Source: an uncultured Bacteroidales bacterium (GTDB taxonomy: Bacteria > Bacteroidota > Bacteroidia > Bacteroidales > UBA932). Taken from it: a stretch of DNA of 64,000 bases. The DNA lies in assembly GCA_944325435.1 (NCBI GenBank), contig CALVAC010000001.1, positions 159,854 through 223,853 of the forward strand. Reading direction: 5' to 3'. Shown piece after piece: positions 7,625-16,896 of this stretch (positions are counted from its first letter, which is position 1; each line of letters starts with the position of its first letter). Under the pieces are notes generated by a model. That model saw nothing but the letters and a program-made list of their open reading frames with translations. It was not told the DNA's origin and made no database searches. A program made the position numbers and the translations under genes.

Positions 7625-8650
7625 TCAATATGCTGTCTCGAATTCCTTGAGAAAACGCAGATCATTCTCGAAATAGTTGCGAAGATCCTTGACCTGCCAT
7701 TTAAGCATGGCGATACGCTCCACTCCCATCCCGAATGCGAATCCGCTGTATTTCCTGCTGTCTATGCCAGATGCCTCGAGCACATTCGGATCGACCATTC
7801 CGCATCCGAGAATCTCGAGCCAGCCTGTCCCCTTACAGATGTTGCAGCCCTTGCCGTGGCAGATGTTGCAGCTGACATCCACTTCCGCAGATGGTTCCGT
7901 GAACGGGAAATAGGATGGACGCATACGGATCTTTGTATCTGCACCAAACATTTCCCGGGCAAACAGGAGAATCGCCTGCTTGAGGTCTGCAAAAGTGACA
8001 CCCTCATCTATATACAGTCCCTCAACCTGATGGAAGATACAGTGGGCACGTGCGGAGATGGCCTCGTTGCGGAACACCCTGCCGGGACAGACAATCCTGA
8101 TAGGGAGAGGCATGGTCTCCATAGCGCGTACCTGCACACAGGAGGTATGGGTCCTGAGCAATACAGGGTTGTGTCCGGATGTCACAAAGAAAGTGTCCTG
8201 CATATCCCTTGCCGGATGCTCCGGAGGAAAATTGAGAGCCTCGAACACATGCCAGTCATCCTCTATCTCCGGACCTTCGGCAACATCATAGCCGAACTTG
8301 CGGAATATCTCTATGATCTCTTCCCTTGCAATGGACACCGGATGGCGCGATCCGAGAGGATATGAATCCCCGGGCATTGTCTGGTCGAACGATGCGATGC
8401 CAGGGGCCGCACTGTCCTCCTCGGCTTCACGCAAAGCCTCGATTTTCGCCACCGCCGCATTCTTCAGTTCGTTGAGACTCTTGCCGAACTCCTTCTTCAA
8501 CTCCGGAGCCACTGTCCGGAATTCCTCGAACAGCCTGGTTATTTCCCCCTTCTTTCCAAGGAGACGGATTCTGGCATCCTCTATCTCTTTCCCTGTCTTG
8601 CAGGCAAGTCCGTTGATTTCAGCACGAAGAGCTTCTATCCTTTCTTTCAT
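7625..8650 (-). CDS. pheS: Phenylalanyl-tRNA synthetase alpha subunit
   Basis: A 341-residue protein of normal PheS length. It has the N-terminal coiled-coil arm (about 1-90), class II motif 2 (GRVFRNEAISARAHCIFHQV), a Cys-rich CNICHGKGCNICKGTGW loop seen in many PheS proteins, and motif 3 (GFAFGMGVERIAMLKW). With PheT it charges tRNA-Phe in the cytoplasm; pheT is not in this window. The open frame extends upstream to 8803, but the ATG at 8650 gives the conserved MKERIEALRAEI start and lies about 26 bp after the -7 element. The cupin gene follows directly. Confidence 0.97.
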   Translation of the reverse strand: MKERIEALRAEINGLACKTGKEIEDARIRLLGKKGEITRLFEEFRTVAPELKKEFGKSLNELKNAAVAKIEALREAEEDSAAPGIASFDQTMPGDSYPLGSRHPVSIAREEIIEIFRKFGYDVAEGPEIEDDWHVFEALNFPPEHPARDMQDTFFVTSGHNPVLLRTHTSCVQVRAMETMPLPIRIVCPGRVFRNEAISARAHCIFHQVEGLYIDEGVTFADLKQAILLFAREMFGADTKIRMRPSYFPFTEPSAEVDVSCNICHGKGCNICKGTGWLEILGCGMVDPNVLEASGIDSRKYSGFAFGMGVERIAMLKWQVKDLRNYFENDLRFLKEFETAY

Positions 8651-8675
8651 GGCATTATTCTCATTGATATGGAGT

Positions 8676-8684
8676 GCAAAATTA
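8676..8684 (-). promoter_or_regulatory. Candidate -7 element of pheS
   Basis: The minus strand reads TAATTTTGC, an exact TAnnTTTGC match, giving a leader of about 20 nt before the pheS ATG. No TTTG is seen at the -33 spacing. Confidence 0.5.
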
Positions 8685-8727
8685 GCGGAATTTTCCGTTT
8701 TTGTTGTAAAATAACCATATTTTTTCC

Positions 8728-8757
8728 TTGCTTGCAGGAAATGAAAGCTAAATTTGC
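8728..8757 (+). promoter_or_regulatory. Promoter of the DUF1080 lipoprotein gene
   Basis: TTG (8728-8730), an 18-bp spacer and TAAATTTGC (8749-8757) fit the Bacteroidales promoter. The leader would be about 55 nt to the ATG at 8819. It diverges from the pheS promoter. Confidence 0.65.
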
Positions 8758-8818
8758 AGGCATAACCGCTCGAGCTACAGCAGTAGCGGGAGATGACAGA
8801 CATAAACTTTTTGATATC

Positions 8819-10093
8819 ATGAAGACAACCACGTTAATCAAGGCCGGGGCATTGGGGCTGGCGACATTTCTGGCAGCGTCCTGCGCCCAGCAGAACAACA
8901 GGCTGACCGACAAGGAGAAAGCCGAAGGATGGGAATTGCTGTTCAATGGAGAAGACCTGACCGGATGGAGGGACTACAACGGGACAGAGCTCACAGTGCC
9001 ATGGCATGTAGTGGACGGCTGCATCCAGGCAAAAGGCACAGGGAGCGATGCAAGCGGATATATCGTGACCGACAAGGAATACGAGAACTTCATCCTCTCG
9101 TGGGACTGGAAACTCTCCAAAGGAGGCAACAGCGGAATGCTGTACCATGTTGTGGAAAGGCCTGAATTCGCCGTGCCATACGTCACCGGTCCGGAATATC
9201 AGCTGATAGATGAACCTAATTTCCCGGAGAAGCTCGAAGACTGGCAGAAGCTTGGAGTGGACTATGCGATGTACCTCCCGGACACTACGAAAATGCATAT
9301 CAATCCTTACGGGGAGTGGAACAATTCAAGAATCGTGTTCGACAATGGCCATGTGGAGCACTGGCTCAACGGAGAGAAGATACTCGAGTTCGAGGCATGG
9401 TCGGATGACTGGTTCGCACGCAAGAACAGCGGGAAATGGGCGGATGCCCCTGAATACGGGCTCGGACATAAAGGAGTCATCTGCCTGCAGGACCATGGCT
9501 ACCCGGCATCTTTCCGCAATATAAAGATAAAGGAGCTGCCGCGCAAGGCAGGAAAGGAAGTCTCGCTGTTCAACGGCAGGGACCTGACCGGCTGGGAAGT
9601 CTACGGAACGGAGAAATGGTATGTGGATAACGGGCTTCTGGTATGCGAAAGCGGCCCGGACAAGGGATACGGCTATCTTGCCACCAGAGAATACTATGAT
9701 GACTATGACCTGAGCGTGGAATTCAAGCAGGAAAAGGATGGCAACAGCGGTGTTTTCATCCGTTCATGGGTGGAGCCTGTGGCAAGAGTGCATGGCTGGC
9801 AGGTTGAGGTCGCCCCATACAACTGCGACACAGGGGGAATATATGAATCCTACGGAAGAGGCTGGCTTGTCCAGATCCCTGAGGAGAAGGAAAATATCCT
9901 GAAGTACGGAGACTGGAACACAATGAGAATCAAAGTCCAGGGAGACAATGTCCAGACATGGCTGAATGGCCGGGAGATGGTGAACATCAATGATGAGGCC
10001 ATCGGGAAGGGCAAAGGCAGAATCGCCCTGCAGATACATGATGGAGGCGGCATCAAGGTATGCTGGCGCAACCTCCGGCTGAAGACCCTGTAA
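8819..10093 (+). CDS. Lipoprotein with two DUF1080 (3-keto-disaccharide hydrolase) domains
   Basis: A 424-residue protein with a lipoprotein signal (LAAS-Cys22). It contains two copies of the concanavalin-like DUF1080 fold: the first begins LLFNGEDLTGW (about residue 40), the second SLFNGRDLTGW (about residue 249). Both carry the GNSG(M/V) loop and the late LNG strand. DUF1080 proteins include the Bacteroides 3-keto-glucoside hydrolases, which cleave 3-keto sugars made by dehydrogenases. No such dehydrogenase lies next to it, so the substrate is open. The frame extends upstream to 8669, but 8819 gives a clean signal peptide and lies downstream of the promoter. It converges with the next gene, 4 bp apart. 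Confidence 0.88.
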   Translation: MKTTTLIKAGALGLATFLAASCAQQNNRLTDKEKAEGWELLFNGEDLTGWRDYNGTELTVPWHVVDGCIQAKGTGSDASGYIVTDKEYENFILSWDWKLSKGGNSGMLYHVVERPEFAVPYVTGPEYQLIDEPNFPEKLEDWQKLGVDYAMYLPDTTKMHINPYGEWNNSRIVFDNGHVEHWLNGEKILEFEAWSDDWFARKNSGKWADAPEYGLGHKGVICLQDHGYPASFRNIKIKELPRKAGKEVSLFNGRDLTGWEVYGTEKWYVDNGLLVCESGPDKGYGYLATREYYDDYDLSVEFKQEKDGNSGVFIRSWVEPVARVHGWQVEVAPYNCDTGGIYESYGRGWLVQIPEEKENILKYGDWNTMRIKVQGDNVQTWLNGREMVNINDEAIGKGKGRIALQIHDGGGIKVCWRNLRLKTL

Positions 10094-10097
10094 CAGG

Positions 10098-10523
10098 TTA
10101 TTTTTCCAGAGATTTTTCCGCTTTAGCCCGGCGTTTCGCCCGGGCTTTCTGTTGTTTTTCCGCCCCGCTCTTCAGATAGGCCTTCCACTGGTCTTCATTG
10201 AATATCGTCCTGAAAGTGGAGTCGATTGTCTCCATCCATCTGTCCTGGACATCCATATACATGGACACATTGGATACCTTGGCCTTCTGGAACTTCTCCA
10301 TCTCTGTCTGCATCGCCAGATAATCGTGCTGCAGGGTCGAGTCCACATAGAACACCTGCCAGTATTCCAGTTTCAGGGTGCGCTCCAGCTCCTCTGCCTT
10401 CTTGGCGGCCATCTCCGCGATATCAGGCCCTTTCTGCGGTTCCTGGGCCAGCGTCTGCTGCGGATTCACGGATATTGCGGCAAAAGCGGCCAGGACAAAA
10501 ACAAGACTGCAATATTTATTCAT
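10098..10523 (-). CDS. Small secreted protein of unknown function
   Basis: A 141-residue protein with a Sec signal peptide (MNKYCSLVFVLAAFAAISVN, cleavage probably near TLAQ). The mature part is charged and helical, with the motif DRWMETIDSTFRTIFNEDQW and a Lys/Arg-rich tail (QKARAKRRAKAEK). It resembles the small periplasmic helical proteins common in Bacteroidales, but I recognise no named family. The start at 10523 was chosen over the upstream 10613, which would place the signal peptide internally. It has its own divergent promoter at 10582-10613. Confidence 0.75.
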   Translation of the reverse strand: MNKYCSLVFVLAAFAAISVNPQQTLAQEPQKGPDIAEMAAKKAEELERTLKLEYWQVFYVDSTLQHDYLAMQTEMEKFQKAKVSNVSMYMDVQDRWMETIDSTFRTIFNEDQWKAYLKSGAEKQQKARAKRRAKAEKSLEK

Positions 10524-10537
10524 ATCATAAAAATTTC

Positions 10538-10545
10538 TAAATTTG
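10538..10545 (+). promoter_or_regulatory. Candidate -7 element of the C69 dipeptidase operon
   Basis: TAAATTTG on the plus strand, with TTTA at 10515-10518 giving a 19-bp spacer. The leader to the ATG at 10602 would be about 50 nt. Confidence 0.55.
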
Positions 10546-10581
10546 TGACCACTCTGTCCGCAGGTTTCCGGACAGGGCGTT

Positions 10582-10613
10582 GCAAAATTAAACATAAGTA
10601 TATGAAAAAACAA
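10582..10613 (-). promoter_or_regulatory. Promoter of the small secreted protein gene
   Basis: On the minus strand TTG (10611-10613), a 20-bp spacer and TAATTTTGC (10582-10590). It overlaps the divergent plus-strand promoter region and the start of the dipeptidase gene. Confidence 0.6.
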
Positions 10614-12377
10614 GCCGCCTTCATCTCCGCAGCCCTGCTCTCATTCTTCACTTGCCCTGAGACACCTGCATGCACGAATATCCTGGTGACAAGAGGGGCC
10701 AGCGCAGACGGATCAAACATGATTTCATACGCGGCAGACTCCCACCAGCTGTACGGGGAGCTGTACTTCCACCCGGCTGCATCCTGGGAAAAGGGGGCAA
10801 TGCTTGATGTGAGCGAATGGGATACCGGCAGACCTCTCGGCCAGATAGCCCAGGTACCGTACACATTCCAGACGGTGGGCAATATGAACGAGCACCAGCT
10901 GATCATCGCCGAGACCACATACGGAGGACGGGGACTTGCCGACTCGACAGGAATAATGGACTACGGCTCATTGATATACATCACCCTCCAGAGAGCACGG
11001 ACGGCACGCGAGGCCATAGAGACAATCGTATGGCTTGCAAACACATACGGGTATTGCTCCGAAGGGGAGTCATTCTCCATTGCAGACAAGGATGAAGTGT
11101 GGGTCATGGACCTTATAGGCAAAGGGACGGAAATGGTGGACGGGGTGAATGTCCGCAAAGGGATAGTATATGTAGCGCGCAGGGTACCGGACGGATACAT
11201 CTGTGCACATGCCAACCAGGCAAGGATAAGCACTTTCCCTCTCGACGACCCTGAGAACTGTATCTATGCCCCTGATGTCATCTCTTTCGCCCGTGAAATG
11301 GGCTGGTATGAAGGCCCGGATGAGGAATTCAGCTTCTGCGACACGTACAATCCGCTGAACTTCGGAGGGATGAGAGCCTGTGAAGCGAGGGCATGGAGCG
11401 CATTCAACATCCTGTGCGATGGCAACTTCACATTCGAGGATGAGAACGGGGAAACAGTCACCAGAGACGCATACGACTATATAGACTATGCCATGGGATA
11501 CGATGCAGGCAAGAGGTTCCCTCTGTTCGTAAAGCCATCCCGCAAGCTGACCGTCAAGGATGTGGCCGATGTGATGCGTGACCATTTCGAAGGCACGCCT
11601 ATGGATATGACGACCGATATCGGAGCCGGAGGAAACGCCCTGCCTTACCGATGGAGACCGATGGGTTTCGAGTATGAAGGCAAGACCTACATAAACGAAA
11701 GGGCCATCGCCACACAACAGACAGGATTCTGGTTCGTGGCACAGGCCAGGCCCCAGTTCCCGGACGAAATAGGTGCGCTGATATGGTTCGGTACGGACGA
11801 TGCCGCCACATCATATCTCACCCCTGTCTACGCCAGCATAACAGAAGTGCCTGAATCATTCAGGGTCGGGAACGGCAATATGCTCACCTACTCCCCTACA
11901 TCCGCATTCTGGATGTGCAACAGAGTGGCAAACGCATGCTATAAAATGTACAATGTAATGGAGCCTGCCGTCCGGGCGGAAATAGACAGATGGGAATATG
12001 CCCAGATGCGTGCGGTACAGGAAACTGACAGCACCGCAATGGAAATCTACAACGAAGCTCAGACCGCCCCGAGGAAAAGGATAGGGAGGAACGACAGGCT
12101 CAGACGTTCTCCTGATCCATACGCGGAGCTCAAGGCATACCTGACAGGATATTCTGTCGGGGCTGCGCAGGAGATTTTCCGGAAATGGACTGAACTCGAG
12201 ACATTTCTGCTGGTCAAATATATGGATGGGAACGTCAAGGCACAGAACCCGGACGGATCATTCGTGACCAACCCTTATACTGACAGGATTCCCGATGGAA
12301 TCACCAATCCGGGATACACAGAAAAATGGAAAGCATACGTGGTGGAAGACCACGGAGAGGTGATAGAAGAAAAATAG
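10602..12377 (+). CDS. C69-family dipeptidase (N-terminal nucleophile hydrolase), secreted
   Basis: A 591-residue member of peptidase family C69 (PepD-like). A signal peptide ends at TPA, and Cys24 (ACTNILVTRGASADGS) becomes the N-terminal nucleophile after cleavage. The following VTRGASADGSNMISYAADSH and the later GTEMVDGVNVRKGIVYVARR blocks are characteristic. It would cut dipeptides or terminal residues in the periplasm. The start at 10602 is the only Met giving a signal peptide. It heads a plus-strand run with the polyferredoxin and the S46 peptidase, which suggests peptide or amino-acid use linked to envelope redox chemistry (inference). Confidence 0.9.
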   Translation: MKKQAAFISAALLSFFTCPETPACTNILVTRGASADGSNMISYAADSHQLYGELYFHPAASWEKGAMLDVSEWDTGRPLGQIAQVPYTFQTVGNMNEHQLIIAETTYGGRGLADSTGIMDYGSLIYITLQRARTAREAIETIVWLANTYGYCSEGESFSIADKDEVWVMDLIGKGTEMVDGVNVRKGIVYVARRVPDGYICAHANQARISTFPLDDPENCIYAPDVISFAREMGWYEGPDEEFSFCDTYNPLNFGGMRACEARAWSAFNILCDGNFTFEDENGETVTRDAYDYIDYAMGYDAGKRFPLFVKPSRKLTVKDVADVMRDHFEGTPMDMTTDIGAGGNALPYRWRPMGFEYEGKTYINERAIATQQTGFWFVAQARPQFPDEIGALIWFGTDDAATSYLTPVYASITEVPESFRVGNGNMLTYSPTSAFWMCNRVANACYKMYNVMEPAVRAEIDRWEYAQMRAVQETDSTAMEIYNEAQTAPRKRIGRNDRLRRSPDPYAELKAYLTGYSVGAAQEIFRKWTELETFLLVKYMDGNVKAQNPDGSFVTNPYTDRIPDGITNPGYTEKWKAYVVEDHGEVIEEK

Positions 12378-12393
12378 ACACGACAACAACAGG

Positions 12394-12428
12394 ATCTGGC
12401 TTCCATAAGGAATTAACGGAAACCAGAT
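12394..12428 (+). promoter_or_regulatory. 11-bp stem-loop abutting the polyferredoxin start codon
   Basis: Arms 12394-12404 and 12418-12428 pair with one mismatch around a 13-nt loop, ending directly at the ATG (12429). There is no T-tract, so it is not a classic terminator. It may tune translation or protect the dipeptidase mRNA end; this is inference. Confidence 0.45.
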
Positions 12429-14483
12429 ATGAAAAGAGATTCTACAATCAAGAGAAACTGGCCAAGGCATATCCTCCAATGGGGAGTCCTGGCCGCCCTG
12501 GTACTGTTCCTGACAGGACTGGTTCATGGAGATGAACCGGCTGACCCTGAAGCCTATTGCCCTGTAGGCGGACTTCAGGCGATTACAACCTGGCTTGTGA
12601 ACGGCACGCTGCCTTGCAGCATGACAACACTGCAGATTGTGATGGGCATAGCCCTCGCTGCCGCTGTCATCCTGTTCAGCAAACTTTTCTGCGGCTATCT
12701 CTGCCCCATAGGGACAGTGGAGGATCTGCTTTCCAGAGTCCGCAGAACCCTGAAAATCAAAGCCATCACAATCCGTAACGGCTCGGTGGCAGACAAGGTG
12801 CTCAGGGTTGTGAAATATCTGCTGCTGTTCCTGGTATTCTATATGACTGCCACTTCAAGCGAACTGTTCTGTAAGAATTTTGACCCTTACTATGCCGTTG
12901 CGACCGGGTTCAAAGGAGAGATAACCGCCTGGATGTCTATAATATCAATATCCGTTGTCATCCTCCTCGGATTCTTCATCGACAATTTCTGGTGCAGATA
13001 TGTCTGTCCGCTCGGAGCAGCATCCAACACACTGAAATTCTGGGTCTGGATAGCCATTCTTGCAGCTGTATATGCAGGTCTGGAACTGGCTGGAGCAGGC
13101 ATCCCGTGGTATATACTGCTCGGGGCCTTCTGCATGCTGGGATATCTCCTGGAAATCCTGCACGGCAAGCCGCGATATCAGCTGCTGTATGTAGCCAAGG
13201 ATCTGGACAGATGTATCGGATGCGGACTCTGCACGCAGAAATGCCCTTACCATATCGATGTCGCCGCTTCTGAAGAACAGACAGTAGCCGCTGTTGACTG
13301 CACCCTATGCGGAGAATGCTGCGGATGCTGCCCTACTGCCGCCCTCGGTATAGGCACACGCAAAGGCAAGGGACACGGATGGCTGAAATATCTCCCGGCA
13401 GGTCTGACAATCGTGCTTACCATCCTCGGAATCTGGGTGGGAGGGAAATTCGAACTGCCTACCATCGATATGACTTGGGGTATCGAACAGACGGAAGAGG
13501 ACGGGACTGTCACACGGCTGACAGACCCTTCGGCACTCAGGACCATGGAACTTACAGGATTGAAATCCGTGAAATGCTACGGAAGTTCGATGACATTCAA
13601 GGCCAGGCTGGAAAAGATAGGCGGGGTGCACGGAGTCAAGACCTTCGTGAACAGCCACAGGGCAGTCGTGACTTACGATCCGTCACGGACATCGCCCGAA
13701 AAGATACGGGAGATGATATTCGTCCCATCGAAATTCCGTGTGCGGTCTCCTGACCCGGCAGATGTGGACAGCGTAAAGATAGTGACCATCAGGACAGAGG
13801 GGATGTACGACAGGATGGACCTCAACTATCTCGGCCTGCAGATAAGGAATACCGGCAAGCAGATATACGGGCTTCAGAGCGAATTCGCCTGTCCTCTGAT
13901 TGTAAGGGTCTATATGGCTCCGACAGAGCAGGCTGACGAGAAGTGGTTCAGGGAAACAGTGGAGAAAGAAGTGCTGGCAATGCCGGCGCACGGCGGAAGT
14001 GTCAGGGAAATCCCTCTGGACTACAGATTCGAGGGGATGGAGGACAGTGTCACATTTATGCCTGTCCCGGACTATCTCAGGATGATGTTCACCCCTTTCA
14101 AGGCCGAATTCAAATCACGGGTAGAGGAATACGCCGGACAGGACCAGTATGTCTATGAAATAACGGACAGTAACTATGAGAAACCCGTAATCCGGATGAA
14201 CATGCCGTATCTGAGCAACCACCTTTCCAGACACGAGGGCATCATCGGCATCTATCTCGGGCTCAACGGCAGACTGGAACCGGCAATCAGCATAAGATAC
14301 GCTGCCCCGATGACTGGAGAAAAACTGTGGGACCTGATGACAATGGAGACCTGGACAATCACCTACAGCAAGGATGATGTGAGGGAAGTCCCTGCAAAAC
14401 TTGGATTCGACACCCCCGGGACCGTCATCCGGTACAGGACAGAAAGCGAAGTGAAGAACCGGCAGCAGAACGCATCCCGGTAA
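12429..14483 (+). CDS. Membrane polyferredoxin (NapH-like) with HMA-like domain
   Basis: A 684-residue protein. Residues 15-245 hold five or six membrane segments with paired CGYLCPIG (about 88-95) and CRYVCPLG (about 189-196) motifs as in NapH/RdxA-type proteins. Two [4Fe-4S] motifs follow: Cys262/265/268/272 and Cys291/294/297/301. After another membrane segment (about 322-338), residues 373-432 resemble a heavy-metal-associated (HMA) domain, except the CxxC metal loop is CYGSS (Cys383 only). About 250 residues of unassigned, probably periplasmic sequence follow. It likely passes electrons across the membrane; acceptor unknown. It sits 51 bp after the dipeptidase and 41 bp before the S46 peptidase. 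Confidence 0.85.
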   Translation: MKRDSTIKRNWPRHILQWGVLAALVLFLTGLVHGDEPADPEAYCPVGGLQAITTWLVNGTLPCSMTTLQIVMGIALAAAVILFSKLFCGYLCPIGTVEDLLSRVRRTLKIKAITIRNGSVADKVLRVVKYLLLFLVFYMTATSSELFCKNFDPYYAVATGFKGEITAWMSIISISVVILLGFFIDNFWCRYVCPLGAASNTLKFWVWIAILAAVYAGLELAGAGIPWYILLGAFCMLGYLLEILHGKPRYQLLYVAKDLDRCIGCGLCTQKCPYHIDVAASEEQTVAAVDCTLCGECCGCCPTAALGIGTRKGKGHGWLKYLPAGLTIVLTILGIWVGGKFELPTIDMTWGIEQTEEDGTVTRLTDPSALRTMELTGLKSVKCYGSSMTFKARLEKIGGVHGVKTFVNSHRAVVTYDPSRTSPEKIREMIFVPSKFRVRSPDPADVDSVKIVTIRTEGMYDRMDLNYLGLQIRNTGKQIYGLQSEFACPLIVRVYMAPTEQADEKWFRETVEKEVLAMPAHGGSVREIPLDYRFEGMEDSVTFMPVPDYLRMMFTPFKAEFKSRVEEYAGQDQYVYEITDSNYEKPVIRMNMPYLSNHLSRHEGIIGIYLGLNGRLEPAISIRYAAPMTGEKLWDLMTMETWTITYSKDDVREVPAKLGFDTPGTVIRYRTESEVKNRQQNASR

Positions 14484-14524
14484 TAACAAGATGAAGACAA
14501 GGACATGATACGACAGACTGAAAG

Positions 14525-16741
14525 ATGAAACAATCATTGATATTATTCTTTTTACTCTGCCTGTGGACATCCGACTCCGCAGCAGATGAGGGTATGTGGC
14601 TGGTCAACATGATTGACTCCGCACTTGAAAAGAAGATGCAGGAACGGGGGCTTCAACTGCCCGCCAATGAAATATACAATGCCGATGCGGAGGGCACCTC
14701 CATTTCAGATGCGGTGGTATCCCTCGAATTCGGCTGCTCAGGAAGCATCATTTCCGACAAGGGGCTGATAATCACCAACCACCACTGCGCATACGCGGAT
14801 GTGTTCAGACTCAGCACACAGGAGCACAACTGGCTGGAAGACGGCTACTGGGCAATGACGGCAGACCGGGAAATCAACATCCCCGGCAAATCCATCCTTT
14901 TCCTGAAAAAGGTCATCGATGTCACGGATGAGGTCATCCGTCTGCGGGAGGAAGAGGAAGCCGCAGGCAGGCCGGCTGGGATGAGGAGGATATCTCACCT
15001 TCTGGAAAAGGAATACGCGGAAAAGAGCGGGCTGGATGCATACCTTTCATCGATGTGGGACGGGACGAGATATTATATGGCTCTCTATCTGACATACAGG
15101 GACATCAGGCTCGTGGCCGCACCGCCTCTGTCAATCGCCGCATTCGGCGGGGACACGGACAACTGGGAATGGCCCCAGCACAAATGCGATTTTGCACTCT
15201 ACAGGATCTACACCGCCCCCGACGGCTCACCTGCCGAATATTCTGAAGACAATGTCCCCCTTAAACCAAGACGGAAACTGGAAATCTCGCTTGATGGCTA
15301 CAAACCCGGGGACTTCACAATGGTAATCGGATATCCCGGATATACAGACCGGTACTGCAGCTCCGCAAAAGTGGACTTTATGGAGAATGTCAGTCTCCCG
15401 ATAAGCAATCGGTTGCGGGGAAGACAGATGGAGATAATATCCGGCTGGATGGATTTTGACCCGGGCATCCGCCTGCTGTATTCCGACTATTATTTCAGTC
15501 TGAGCAATGTGCAGGAGAACAACGAGGGGATGGAGACCTGTTTCCGGAGATTCGGCGTAGCGGAAGAAAAACGGGCGCAGGAAATGGAACTGCAGGAATG
15601 GATTGATGTCTCCGGAGAACGGGAATCCAGATGGGGGAACATGACAGGAATGCTGACAGAAAAATACAATGCCCAGCAAGAAGCACAGAAAAATATCATT
15701 TACTACAGGGAAACCCTTGTGCGCGGGACACGGTTCGCAAGGACAGCCGACAGGATATCTTCTCTGGCCAATTCAGTGCTCAAAAGCAGGGGAATACAGC
15801 CGGCAAGAGCCATTGATCCGGCAATGGAGGATAAAGAGAAAGAATGCAGGCGCACATACAGGTTCATCGGGAAAGACTTCGACTGCGGACGGCTGGACAA
15901 GGATTACGCTGCAATAGACCTGCGTGTGGAAAAGGAACTTTTCCGTTATGCAGTGGAACAATATTACCGCAATGTACAACCATATTGTTTCGGTCCTTAT
16001 CAGACAGAACTGTACCTCCATTTCTCCACTCCTGACGGAGAATGCGATTTCGATGCCCTCGTGGACAGTCTGTGGAACGGGAGCTGCCTGACGGACAGGG
16101 AAAAGATAGAGAAAATGCTGGCAGAAGAGCACACCATAGATGAATATACGGCCGACCCGATGTATATGTTTCTGAAAGATGTGAGCATAATTGACTTCAA
16201 CAGAAGGATATCGGAAGCGCAGGGGACACCGGACATCCGGAGCCTTGAGAAAGAATACACCCATGCCCTCTACCGGATGCGGCAGGACAAGGGCATCATC
16301 CAATACCCTGATGCCAACTCCACAATGCGGATAACATACGGGACAGTCTGCGGTATCGAGCCCCGGGATGCCATCATCTGCTCTTGGCAGACCTCTACGC
16401 AAGGGCTGCTGGAAAAGGATGACACCTCATCTTATGAATTCCGGCTCTTGGACAGGCAGAGGGAGCTGCTTTTGGGCCTGGAGAATCCGCTGCCGGTGGA
16501 TTTCCTGACAGACAACGACATCACAGGCGGCAATTCCGGCTCTCCTGTAATGAACGCAAAGGGGGAACTCATCGGTCTGGCCTTTGACGGCAACAAGGAA
16601 TCCCTCGCAAGCGATGCCGGCTATACTCCGGGCTACAACAGATGCGTCTGCGCAGATATCCGGTTCATCCTCTGGACTCTCGATGAATATGCAGGCATGG
16701 AGCGTATCCTCGACGAAATCGGCTATGTCCGCAGACCTTGA
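14525..16741 (+). CDS. S46-family dipeptidyl peptidase, DPP7-like
   Basis: A 738-residue secreted serine exopeptidase, full length for family S46. The signal peptide covers about residues 1-20. The triad is His87 (GLIITNHHCAYADV), Asp222 (WPQHKCDF, where RHTGDF is more usual) and Ser671 (GGNSGSP). In S46 enzymes the residue 18 after the catalytic Ser sets P1 specificity: Arg in DPP11 (acidic), Gly in DPP7 (hydrophobic). Here it is Gly689 (GLAFDGN), so DPP7-type specificity is predicted. It releases dipeptides from extracellular peptides, feeding the C69 dipeptidase in the same run. Transcription ends at the strong terminator at 16801-16856. Confidence 0.93.
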   Translation: MKQSLILFFLLCLWTSDSAADEGMWLVNMIDSALEKKMQERGLQLPANEIYNADAEGTSISDAVVSLEFGCSGSIISDKGLIITNHHCAYADVFRLSTQEHNWLEDGYWAMTADREINIPGKSILFLKKVIDVTDEVIRLREEEEAAGRPAGMRRISHLLEKEYAEKSGLDAYLSSMWDGTRYYMALYLTYRDIRLVAAPPLSIAAFGGDTDNWEWPQHKCDFALYRIYTAPDGSPAEYSEDNVPLKPRRKLEISLDGYKPGDFTMVIGYPGYTDRYCSSAKVDFMENVSLPISNRLRGRQMEIISGWMDFDPGIRLLYSDYYFSLSNVQENNEGMETCFRRFGVAEEKRAQEMELQEWIDVSGERESRWGNMTGMLTEKYNAQQEAQKNIIYYRETLVRGTRFARTADRISSLANSVLKSRGIQPARAIDPAMEDKEKECRRTYRFIGKDFDCGRLDKDYAAIDLRVEKELFRYAVEQYYRNVQPYCFGPYQTELYLHFSTPDGECDFDALVDSLWNGSCLTDREKIEKMLAEEHTIDEYTADPMYMFLKDVSIIDFNRRISEAQGTPDIRSLEKEYTHALYRMRQDKGIIQYPDANSTMRITYGTVCGIEPRDAIICSWQTSTQGLLEKDDTSSYEFRLLDRQRELLLGLENPLPVDFLTDNDITGGNSGSPVMNAKGELIGLAFDGNKESLASDAGYTPGYNRCVCADIRFILWTLDEYAGMERILDEIGYVRRP

Positions 16742-16800
16742 CAGTTTTACTCCATCTGACCGGCACAATCAGAAAGACACCCTGAATATCAGGCATTAAC

Positions 16801-16856
16801 AAAAAAGGAACTGGACAATACCTTTGATTTTTGCGGTATTGTCCAGTTTTGCTTTT
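16801..16856. terminator. Bidirectional rho-independent terminator
   Basis: A perfect 14-bp stem (16809-16822 with 16835-16848) and a 12-nt loop, with A-tract on the left and TTTTGCTTTT on the right. It lies between the convergent S46 peptidase and fimbrillin-FISUMP genes and should stop transcription from both sides. Confidence 0.93.
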
Positions 16857-16896
16857 CTCAATTGACTTTATATCAATTTTTTCTTACAGCAAATTG

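Noticed and set aside
12429..14483. Copper chaperone or P-type ATPase fragment
   Set aside because: The HMA-like region lacks the CxxC pair and there is no ATPase core.
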